DNA from: Microglena sp. YARC
Lineage: Eukaryota > Chlorophyta > Chlorophyceae > Chlamydomonadales > Chlamydomonadaceae
DNA: 64,000 bases
Assembly: GCA_022414725.1 (NCBI GenBank)
Contig: CM039462.1
Coordinates: forward strand, 118,065,966 to 118,129,965
Reading direction: 5' to 3'
Below the pieces are notes generated by a model. It was not told where the DNA came from. It did not search any database and saw only the letters and a list, made by a program, of their open reading frames with translations. Positions 16,865-28,800 of this stretch are shown here, in pieces (the first letter of the stretch is position 1; each line of letters opens with the position of its first letter). Position numbers and translations under genes: made by a program.

Positions 16865-19800
16865 TCATGACTTCTTGGCGCCGTGGTAAAGCTCAACGTA
16901 GTCGAGTGCAGGTCGGTTCCAGCTCCAGTCCTAATGGTAGAGGGTGGATGGTGTTAGGGTGAGTGGTGCTTGGGAGGGGGTGTTGGTGAGAGGGGGAGAG
17001 GGGGGGTGGTGTCAGGGAGGGGGTTCAAAGGGGTTGGCGTTGAGCATGGATCACGGTGCCCCCTGCTTATCTAAGTTCATCCATGCCCACACCCAGGTCC
17101 ACTCACAGCCACGCCCATACCCACACCCATACTCACAACCACGCCAACACATGCACCCAGGTCCACGCACACACATCATCGATGAGCGTGCATCATAGTG
17201 CCCCTGCTCACGTAAGTTCATCCACGCCCACACCCAGGTCCACTCACACTCACACCCACTCTCACGCCAACACGCACACCAAGGTCCACGCACGCACACA
17301 CCATCATGAGCATGCATCATGGTGCCCCCTGCTCATCCAAGTTCATCTTGATTACTCGAGGTCGGGGAAATTCCTTCAGCCCATTTGGCTACCACTGGAC
17401 AAAAACATGCCGCGAAAAAGATCCATACCACCCCCCTGTTACCCCCCTCTCCACTGCCCACCCATGTTTCCCCTGCCCACCTGCTCCATCACTCGTTTTT
17501 GAAGGCCTTGGAACCATTGCCTATCATTGTACCAGGCGTCTATCGCTCGGTTCAAGGCGGAGTCGAGTGCTCCAGGGTCCGAGCCATCAAAGGCAAAGCC
17601 GTTCGTGCCGTCCACTTGATCACGCTCCCCGTCCGAGGAGCCGTACAAGTCCCATGCAGCGCGGGCCTTGTCAAAGTCGACGTCGAAGACGGTGTCCTTC
17701 AGGCCGCCCGTGTGGCGCACAACAGGGATTGATCCAAAGCGCATGGCAATCATCTGGTGGGAGGGAAGGTACGAGAGGTAAGGTAAGGTTAGGTAAGGCA
17801 GGGGTCAGTTGGGTTGGATTTCTGTAGTTGGCTTGTGGCAATCCTCCGGTGGGAGGTAAGGTGTGCAAGGTGAGGAAAGGTAAGGCAAGGCAGGGGTCGG
17901 TTGGGTTGGGTTTATGTAGTTGGCTTGTGGCAATCCTCCGGTGGGAGGTTAGGTGTGGGAGGTAAGGTGTGGGAGGTGAGGTAAGGTAAGGTAAGGTAAG
18001 GTGAGGTAAGGTAAGGGAGGGCTGGGTCTATATAGTTGGCTTATGGCAATCCTCTGGTGGGAGGTAAGGTGTGGGAGGTAAGGTAAGGTAAGGTAAGGTA
18101 AGGTGAGGTAAGGTAAGGCAGGGGTCGGTTGGGTTGGATTTATGTAGTTGGCTTGTGGCAAACCTCCGGTGGGAGGGAAGGTGTGGGAGGTAAGGTAAGG
18201 TAAGGTAAGGTAAGGTAAGGTAAGGTAGGTAAGGTAAGGTAAGGTAAGGTAAGGCAAGGCAAGGTAAGGTAAGGGAGGGCTGGGTCTATGTAGTTGGCTT
18301 ATGGCAATCCTCTGGTGGGAGGGAAGGTGTGGGCGGTAAGGTAAGGTAAGGTAAGGTAAGGTAAGGTGAGGTAAGGTAAGGTAAGGCAGGGGTCGGTTGG
18401 GTTGGATTTATGTAGTTGGCTTGTGGCAAAGCTCCGGTGGGAGGGAAGGTGTGGGAGGTAAGGTTAGGTAAGGTAAGGTAAGGTAAGGTAAGGTAAGGTA
18501 AGGCAAGGTAAGGTAAGGGAGGGCTGGGTCTATGTAGTTGGCTTATGGCAATCCTCTGGTGGGAGGGAAGGTGTGGGAGGTAAGGTAAGGTAAGGCAAGG
18601 TTAGGTAAGAGAGGGCTGTGTCTATGTCGTTGGCTTATGGCAATCCTCTGGTGGGGGTGAAGGTGTGCGAGGTAAGGTAAGGTAAGGTAAGGCAGGGGGC
18701 GGTTGGGCTGGGTCTATGTGGTTGGCTTATGGCAATCCTCTGGTGGGAGGGAAGGTGTGCGAGGTAAGGTAGGTTGGGTTGATGTGGTCAGGAAGTGTGA
18801 GTCCACATGGCTCCAACATGGAGGGCACGTAGATCATATCACACACACATGTGTACATCTACAAAACTTGTGCGGTTCAACCTGGCACATACCTGTGTCA
18901 GTCCGCATGGCTCAAACATGGAGGGCACGCAAATCATGTCACACGCAGCGTAGATGAGATGACTCAAGGGCTCATCGTACTTAAAGCAGAATGCTGCGTT
19001 CTGCTGGTCGCAGCTGCCAGCCAGCTGGTCGAACTCAGCTTGCACCTTAGGGTCTGGGGCAGAACCTAACAACACAAACTGGCCGCCCCGTTCCAAGGTT
19101 CGGAAGGCGGTGTGCTTGATGAGGTGGACACCTTTCTGTCCAGTCAGACGAGAGACAACGCCAACGACGAACTTGTCTCCCCAGTCTGTGAGACCCAGAC
19201 GCTGTCGCAGAGCCTGTGGGAGTGTGTGGGTTAGCGGGGCTAGAGGTGGGGTGGGAGTGGGAGCTAGGGTGGGAGCGGGGCTAGGGGCGGGAGTGCGCGG
19301 GGGTGGGGCGGGGCTAGGGGTAGGAGTGTGCGGGTTGACGAGGTTAGTGGGTGGGAACGAGTGGGATCCTGTGGGAGGGCTACCGGCAGGAAATTGAGAT
19401 GGATACACATTTAAAATTCTATCTGTTAGGCCTACGGAATGCAGTCTTGTGCATGTGGTGGTGAATGACATTATGTGGGAGGGTTAGCGATGGTCTGGTT
19501 GGTTTGAGTAAGGCTTGGTGTCGTATGTGTGTGGCTTGGCTTGGTTATGACTGATTTGGCTTACTTCATTCCCCCCATATCTACATTTTATGGGCCCAAA
19601 TCCACACCTGACAGGCCCAATTCTACTATCACAAGACTTTGAATATGGTTAGAAATGGTTTAAGCCAAGCTGTAGCCAAGAGGACAAGAGTAAAAAACGA
19701 GTTTTGAATTATTGGGAGAGGTAGTGGTGACGAGTTTTGAATTATTGGGACAGGTAGTGGTGAGCAGACCCCCAGATGTTACACCCGGAACAGGTACTAG

Positions 19801-22800
19801 GGGAAGAAATTCGGATTTCCAACCCAACAAACCCTCCTAGACCTGCGCTGTGAAACGTGATATTTTGAACAACCTTAGAGCCCACCTATCTGGCACTCCT
19901 AAACCTATGTTTGAAATGTGAAACATGACGTTTTGAACCCCCGAGCACACCTTCCATGCAACAGCCTTGCCCTCCACCACGTTGGTAGAGTTGAAGCTGA
20001 TCGGCAAGAACTTGTTGTTCTCTGGGTCCCACGTCTTCTGTCAAATCCATTACGGATGCCCATGAACTTGTTACCGTGGGGAGCAAATAAATCTGCGATG
20101 AGACGTGATGTTTTGAACAACCCTGGAACCCACCTTTTTGCAAGCAGCCTTGCCCTCCACCACATTGTTCGAGTTGAAGCTGATCGGCAAGAACTTGTTG
20201 TTCTCTGGGTCCCACAAGTCCATGTCGATTCCGTTACGGATGCCCATGAACTTGCCACCGTGGGGAGCAATGATGGGGTTGCCGCCAGTCTCGTAGGCGT
20301 AAGTGGGAGAAACGGTGGTAAACTTCTGGGAGAAGTATGCCGCCTCAGCCAGCTTCTTCTGCCCGTAGTTTAGGTTATGGATGGTGAACACCACCTTAGG
20401 CTTCCACAGTCCAAACGGCTGGTAGTTTTCCCAGAAGTCCTGAGAGGGGAAAGCATATGTATGATGAATGTAAAACAGTTGAATGTGTCTACGTCATATG
20501 GGGTGCGCACTCACTCGCAAGGGCATGTTATTCCGCCCCATTCCGCATGTTATTCCGCCCCATTCCACATACCTTCGCAACAAAGGCAGTGGACCAGTCG
20601 TGGCAGTGCAGGATGTCTGGCTGTTGATCAAGTGATAACACCTAATGCATCACATGCTTCCCAAGGTGCTTGAGTTGGTGAGACGTGACCTAGACGTCTG
20701 CGTCATATGGGGTGAGCGCTCACTCGGCAAGGGCGTGTGTGTGCGTGTGTTATCCCGCCCCATTCCACATACCTTAGCAACACTGGCAGTGGACCAGTCG
20801 TGGCAGTGCAAGATGTCTGGCTGGCGGCCAGTCCGCAGGAGGAACTCAAGAGCTGCCTTACAGAAAAAGTCAAATCGAAGCTCGTCGTCGCTGCGGCCAT
20901 AGGGTGCGCTCGTGGCAAAGTACCCGTTCCTGGGCTCGATGAAGAACACCCTCAAGCCCTCAATTATGGCCGTGGACACGTAGATACGAGTACCGCCCCA
21001 GTCAAACTCAGTCTCGTAACTCATCTGCCCATTGTTGAGCATGGGCGAGCCTAGAAAGAAGTCATACCTGGGTTGGGCAGATGATAGAATAACTATAAAA
21101 TGTCGCATTATTTTATTTTATCATGTCATATCTGGGTTGGGCTGGGTTGGAAATACCGATAAAATGTCACATCGTTTTATTTGATAATGTCATATCTGGG
21201 TTGGGCAGGGTTGGGCAAGTCCACTCAGTGTACATGCATCTGCATAGGCAGAACAGTACACAGTGAGCAGTACAACATGAGTCAAGCAAAGATGAGTGGT
21301 TCCTGAAATGCTCCCGTTGAACAAGACCTTTCCAAAGAGGTCTGCTGCCCATGGTGTACTGACTCACGCAGCAGACGACAGTCTTATCAACACTGCGCCA
21401 TGGGTCTCCAGGTTGAAAGTGAGGTAAGCAAGGCTAGGCAAACAGTAGACATACATACTAACACCTGGGCAGCACCTCCTTAACCAGAGGGCCTGCGTCT
21501 TGCACGGCGCATCCCAGGTCTGTAAGAACAAGCATTTGATTAGACAGGACAAACATGGTGAGTACACTGCGATATGCATGGGACACAATATGCAATACAC
21601 ATTTCACACAAGCTGTGTGCTGCACTAACACACACACACACACACGGGCAAAACACTTCGACCAGAGGGTCTGCATCCTGCACAGCACGCCCCAGGGCAG
21701 TCACAACGTCCCCCAGGCCGCTGACCTTGGCAATGGGGGCCATCTTGTAGATAGGAAACGGCAAATCATATGATGTTGACCAAAGACGAGAATGGTATCA
21801 TATGATATCATACACAAATCATATGATTTAATATCATATGATTTGATGCCCCTGGCCAAAGTTACCAAGTCAGACCGCCGGCATTATATGATATCATATT
21901 GCCGATCCCTACTTACAGATGAATCTACCACCTCTACTAAGACATGTATTTGATAAGGCAGGAAAAACACGGTGAGCAGTGCACCGCGATATGCACCGCC
22001 GAGCTTTAACAACATGCATTTGATTAAGCAGGTCAAACACGGTGAGTGCACTGCAACACACATTTGACACAAGTTACAGTACATATTTGACAGAAGCTGT
22101 GTGCTGCACTAACATACACACACCTGGGCATCATCACCTAGACCAGATGGTCAGCATCCTGCTCGACACACCCAGAGCCTTAACAACATGCATTTGATTA
22201 GACAGGAAACACGCTGTGAGCAGTGCACTGCAACACACATGTTACACTGGTTGCAGTACAAATTCGTCACTGCAATACACATTTGACACAAGTTGCCTGT
22301 CTGCTACACAACCATACACACACCTGGGCAAGATCACCTCGACCAGATGGCCAGCATCCTGCACAGCACGTCCCAGGGCAGTCACAACGTCCCCCAGGCC
22401 GCCGACCTTGGCGATTGGGGCCATCTCTACTGAGATATGGACTACGTGCATTGGGGCTTCCTTGGTGGGGGAGTTCTCCACAGGGAGGTTGTAGTCGAGC
22501 CCTCCTCGGTTGTCGTAGGTGCCTTCGCCGCCGGCCACGTCAGCAAAGACCATGTCCACCTTGTAAGCATCCAAGGGGATCTTGATGGTGGTCTCGAAGT
22601 GTTTACCGCCAGGACCAGGGGGGGACATCTTGAGGGGGCCGAACTTCCGGGGGTGCTCCCATCTGTGTGGGTTGGTGGGGGAGAGGTTTGAGTGTGAGAC
22701 TGTGAGGCGGCGGCGGGCAGGTGGGCAGGGGGTGGAGGTGGTGGTGGTGGTGGGGGGGGGGAGTTGAGTTTGAGTTGAGAAGCTGCTGCACGTAGCCCCC

Positions 22801-25800
22801 AAAATAAACTTAGTAGATTTCCCCTCTTTTGGTGGTTGGCCCTAGTGCAAGCAAACGGGCTGGCCCCCTCAACCTAGCAAGGCGTACAATTTATTTCTTC
22901 TTACCTGTTAAAGCCAGCGATGAGGTAGACCTCTTGCCTTCCGTTGAGGACCGTGTCCTGAGGATTGTAGAAGACTGTCATGTCCTCTCCAGCAGTGAGC
23001 ACCTCGGGCTCGGTATAAAGGACATGACGGACCTTGCGGCGCTCAACAATCATCACATTCTCCTGCACATCAGCAAAAGCAACATTTGAAAAGCAATTTG
23101 AAAAAAATAAAAAATAAAACAAAAGGATGGATAGCACTTCAGGCTCGAAGAACAGGACATGGTCACATGCAAGGTTATCAAGTACATCACACCGTATAGA
23201 TGTATCGTATATATCGTTTGACACACGGAATATGGTACATCAAATATGATGCATTGGATATGATCTACCAATATATGATACATTAAATATGATATACTGA
23301 ATATTATACACAGTATATGATATATCGTACATTATATCTTCTTAAATCGAATGATGTACCGTCCAATCATCTTGCGGACCAGTACGATATTGACATTTCT
23401 AGTCACATGGCAAACCCTGCGCATCAGCTGACACGGTACCCCCCCCCCCCCCCCCCCCCCCCCCCCTCACACACAAAGGTGGCATGTCCCCCAACCCAAA
23501 TCCCCCCCTCACACACACTGCAGGCATCCTACTTGGACCATCTGCTTAGCTTCATTGCGTGCACCGACCCCCCTTTTACGCACACTGGCTGTATTCATCC
23601 CCACCTCCTCCGCCCTCCCTTCTGTATACACTAGCTGTATACCACCCGCCCACCCAACCCACAAACTGCTGGCATCTTACCTTGGCCTTCTTCTCATCCT
23701 CAATGTGTGCAGCCTCCTTGGCATACCTTGCCTTCTCTGCAGAAATACAAGCTTATAGCCCCTCCCCCCTTCTATACACACTGGCTGCATACCCACCCAC
23801 CCACCCACTGCTGGCATCCTACCTCGGCCTTCTTCTTAGCCTCATTTTGCGCAGCCTCCTTGGCCTACCTAGCCTTCTCTGCTGCAATACGAGCCTAGAG
23901 CCTACCTAGCCTTCTCTGCAGAAATACAAGCCTACAGCCCCCTCCCCCCCCCCGCTATACACACTGGCTGCATTCCCACCCACCCACCCACTGCTGGCAT
24001 CCTACCTTGGCCTTCTTCTTAGCCTCATTGTGTGCAGCTTCCTTGGCAAACCTAGCCTTCTCTGCAGAAATACGAGCCTTGAAAACTTGGACGCGGAAGG
24101 CCTCGGCAAGGCCATCAGACCAGGTGGCCAAAGAGTCCCCCTTGGGAAGCTCAAACTGCGGCGCAGTCAATAGGTGTGTGGGTTGGTGGGTGCTTGGGTA
24201 GGTGCATGGGTGGGTGGACACGGAAGGCCTCAGCAAGGCCATCGGACCAGGTGGCCGAAAATTCTCCCTTGGGGATCTCCAACCGCAGTCAATAAGGGGT
24301 CAGGTCAAGGGCATGACGGTTGTAGGTAGGTAGGTGTGTGGGTTGGTGTGTGGGTGGATAGGTACGTGCGTGTACGTGGAAAGCCTCAGCAAGGCCATTA
24401 GACCACGTTTCCAAAGATTCTCCCATGGGGAGCTTTAACTGTGGCACAGTCAATAGGGGGTCAGGTCAAGGGCAAGACGGTTGTAATTAAGTTTGTAGGT
24501 AGGTAGGTAGGTAGGTAGGTGCGTGGGTTGGTGGGTGCTTGGGTAGTCGCATGCGTGTGTGTGTGTGCGGAAAGCCTCAGCAAGGCCATTGGACCACGTT
24601 GCCAAAGATTCTCCCATGGGGAGCTCTAACTGCGGCGCAGTTAAGAGGGATGTAGGTCAAGGGCATGACGATTGCAGGTAGGTAGGTAGGTAGGTCTTAT
24701 CCTGACTTCGTAATCAGCTGATTCATTGTTGTCGTGGTGCTCAAAGCGATTGGAGACCATGTTCATGACAACGGCCTAGGTGGGGGTCATAATCTTTGCC
24801 ACATACCAATCTTCCCCCTTATCCCACCACCATCACAATTAAAACTGCCGAGCTAAGCAGCCTCTTACCCTGACTGCGCTATCGTTGCCCTCATTGTTGT
24901 CGTAGTGATCAAAGAAATTGTAGACCATGTTCGTAACAACGGCCTAGGTGGGGGTCATGATCTTCGCCATATACCAATCTTCCCCCTCATCCCACCTCCA
25001 TCACAAGCAAAGCTGGCGAGCTAAGCATCCTCTTACCCTGACTGCGTAATCATTGCCCTCGTTGATGTTGTAGTGCTCAAAGAAATTGAATAACATGCTC
25101 ATAACAACAGCCTCGGTGGGGGTTATGATCTTCTCCATATACCAATCTTCACCTCATCCCACCACCACCACCATCACAATCAAAGCTGTCCAGCTAAGTA
25201 GCCTCTTACCCTGACTGCGTAATCATTGCCGTCGTTGTTGTCGTAGTGCTCAAAGAAATTGAATACCATGTTCATAACAACAGCCTCGGTGGGGGTCATG
25301 ATCTCTGCCATGTACCACTCTCCACCGTCACTCTCCCTAGGGGCAGCCACAGCTCCAGCACCAGCAGCCTTGGCGAAAGCTGGAGCTGGAAGTACCTTCT
25401 TCATAATGACATTTCCGTTCTGTGTCCATCCGTTGAATCCGTATAACAATGTGGGGGCTTGGTCACCCTCTAGGTTGAGGAAGGACAGACAGCTAGCCCT
25501 GAGGTTGTAGAAGATCTTGAACTGTGGAGAGGAGAGGTTAAGTGAGGAGTGGAGAGGTGAGGGGAGGTGGTGGAGAGGACTGGAGTGGAGAGGGGATGAT
25601 GTGTCATTTTGGCTGTTTCAAAATTATGGATAGCCCTGGTATGACCAAGCCTGAACACATGAGTCTATTGAGTCGATATCACTGTTGGGGCTTGGTTGGC
25701 CCCCAGATTAAGGAAGGCCAGGCAGCTAGCCTTGAGATGAGTTGAGTTGAGGAGAGTTGAGGGGAGTTGAGCGGAGTTGAGGAGAGATGAGGGGAGTTAA

Positions 25801-28800
25801 GGAGAGTTGAGGGGAGTTGAGGAGAGTTGAGGGGAGTTGAGGAGAGAGGAGAGTTGAGTAGTGAGTTGAGTAGTGAGTTGAGTTGAGTTGAGTTGAGGAT
25901 AGGATAGGAGATGTCATATTAAGCTGTTTTAAAGGTATTATACGAGATCTTTAATTGTGGTGGAATGGAGTGGAGAGGTGGGGTGAGGAGAGAGGAGCGG
26001 TGCGGAGTTTTTCTACTAGCCAAGCACGTCGCTGTCTTACCTTGGCTCCGGCAACCGGGGCGGCAGGCTCAGTCTTCCACCGCACTGGCTCATTGCTAGA
26101 GGCCTGGAAGACTGTCTTACCACTCTCGTACAAGCTCTGGTACCGGTTCTTCAGGTCTGTTGCAACAGTTGGGTGCATGGGCAGGCAGTGGTGGGGTGAG
26201 AGTCGGTGTGTGTGTGTGTGTGTGTGGGGGGGGGGGGGGGCTTTGGACTGCGACACTCGAAGGTATGCAATTGTAACTTAAGTGTCGGGGGCGATGGGTG
26301 GGGTCTACTTGCCATTTCCCAATATAGGAATGTAAGTGTCAGGCTTGGTTGGGTTGGTTTGGGTTGGGGCGGGGGGGCTCTACTAGCCATTTCTCAACAT
26401 CGAAATGTGAGTGTTGGGTTGGGGGGGGGGGGGGGGGGGGGGGGGGTCTTCTTGCCATTTCCAAATATTGGAATGCAACCATGATAAAATTGATAAGCCA
26501 CACCCCGGCATCCACTCACCGCTAGCGCAGTTGCGACCAAGCTCCTTTCCCTGTCTATGCCCTTGGCCTCGTCACCTTATTAACACCCTACCTCCCCTCA
26601 TGGCCATACCCCCACCCCTCACCCCAAACATACGCAGTAACTCATGCATCCATAGCCTAAACACTACACACACGCCTTGAGGAAGCTTCGCCGCCCACCG
26701 CATTATCCCCACCCCACCCCGACACTACACACACGCCTTGAGGAAGCTTTGCCCGCCCACCGCATTATCCCCACTCAACCCCACCCCGACGCTTCACACA
26801 CGCCTAGAGGAAGCTTTGCCCGCCCACCGCATTATCCCCACCACACCCCGACGATTCACACACGCCTTGAAAAAGCATCGCCTCTCCACCGCATTATCCC
26901 CTATCACCACATGATCCACTCACCATTGGCGCGGTTGCGACCAAGCTTCTTGTCCTCCTCAATGGCTTTGGCCTGCCTCTCACGCTCAGCAGCTGCTGCA
27001 GCAACCTCAACCGCTTTCTGCAAGGTCAGTTCAAATGTTAAGTTTACACAGTTCAACACAACCGCTTCTCAACCGCTTTATGCAAGGTCAATTCAAATGT
27101 TAAGTCATACAGTTAGACTCATCCGCTTATCAAACGCTTTCTGCAAGCTGAGTTCAAATGTTAAGTTCATACAGTTAGACCACCCCTGGGATTTGCTTCA
27201 TACATATCAAAACCTGATGACGACGACGACGACTATGATGATGATGATAATGATCATGGTAATGGCTACATTTTTCTTGGTGCCCTGCTGGACTCAGTAG
27301 GAGCCCCCAGCCTAAAAGAGCCAAGGTAGACATGATGTAGTATAATCTTGACTCCCCACCACAACGGAGACACACTGTCTTGACACCTGCTTGGAAACCT
27401 CCGCAGCAGCTACCTCAGCTGCTTTCAGACCACGCAACTTTTTTCGCTTTGCTTGCAACCAGCTTAAGCCTAGTCACCTCCCCAACAACCAACCTCCCCT
27501 CCTGGTCATATTACCCCCCCCCCCCCCCCCCCCTCACAATACACACAGAGTTACTCATGCATCCATAGCCTACACAAATACACACACGCCTTGAGGGAAG
27601 CATTGTCCGCCCACTGCATTATCCCCACCCCACCCCACCCGCACACACACAAAAACACACAAATTGAGGAAGCATTGCCCCCCTACAACATTATACCCCC
27701 CCCCCCCCTCACACACCACCGTATTTCCCCGCCCACCACATTGCCGCCCCTCCCCCGCCACCAGCACCACCCAATTATCCCCCCCACCACAACAGGCAGA
27801 CATATTATCCCCCCCCCCACACCACACACACCACATTGCCTCCCCCACCACTACAGGGACAAGCTATATTCTCACCCCCTTGGCTATTTCAGCAGCAGCA
27901 GTCTTCTCGGCCTTCAGGTCGAGCCAGTCATCAAAGGAGGGGCCACCTGCAACGCTCACACGGAAATCCTGGTTCGCGTTGTTCTCATACTCAAACTCCC
28001 CGTCAGAGAAGATGAAGTTAAGCTCATAGGACTCCTTTGGGACCTTCGAGTGTTCAGAAGGTCAAAGCAAGAAGGTCAAGAGGGTCAAAGGAAGAAGGTC
28101 AAGAGGGTCAAGAGGGTCAGAGCAAGAAGGTCAAGAGGGTCAAAGCAAGAAGGTCAAGAGGGTCAAAGGAAGAAGGTCAAGAGGGTCGAAGGAAGAAGGT
28201 CAAGAGGGTCAGAGCAAGAAGTTCAAGAGGGTCTAAGCAAGAAGGTCAAGAGGGTCGAAGGAAGAAGGTCAAGAGGGTCAGAGCAAGAAGGTCAAGAGGG
28301 TCGAAGGAATAAGGTCAAGAGGGTCAAAGGAAGAAGGTCCAGAGGGTCGAAGGAAGAAGGTCAAGAGGGTCAGAGCAAGAAGGTCAAGAGGGTCAGAGCA
28401 AGAAGGTCAAGAGGGTCAGAGCAAGAAGGTCAAGAGGGTCAAAGCAAGAAGGTCAAGAGGGTCAAGAGGGTCAAAGCAAGAAGGTCAAGAAGGTCAAGAG
28501 GGTCAAAGCAAGAAGGTCAAGAGGGTCAAGGGGGTCAAAGCAAGAAGGTCAAGAGGGTCAAGAAGGTCAAGAGGGTCAAAGCAAGAAGGTCAAGAGGGTC
28601 AAGAGGGTCAAAGCAAGAAGGTGGCTACACACGCTCTCACCTAAACCCACCCTCACACCAAAACCAACACCCACCCCTAGACTCACCCTCACACCAACCC
28701 CAACACCCCCCTGGGTGTTCAGATGTCCAAGCAAGTTAGATATGGATCATGCAAGCTATATAAATCTATATAAGCTATATAAATCAGTTTCTAATAAGCT

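Noticed and set aside
18703..19471. Continuous reading of 18839-19471 as one exon
   Set aside because: The N-terminal part is low-complexity Pro/Thr translation; the CACAG acceptor at 19214-19215 matches the family start ALRQRLGL and the phase of the preceding exon.
23683..23755. Open AEKAR...KKAK copy as a genuine extra exon
   Set aside because: Its internal TGCAG acceptor would put it out of frame with both neighbours; kept as a decoy unless transcripts show otherwise.
28060..28625. Possible CRISPR array
   Set aside because: The repeat is contiguous 23-base units without unique spacers; the host is a eukaryote.
27591..28739. 382-codon open frame with Lys/Arg/Gln/Glu repeats on the plus strand
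   Set aside because: It runs over a 23-base minisatellite and, in antisense, over a real starch synthase exon (28043-27876).
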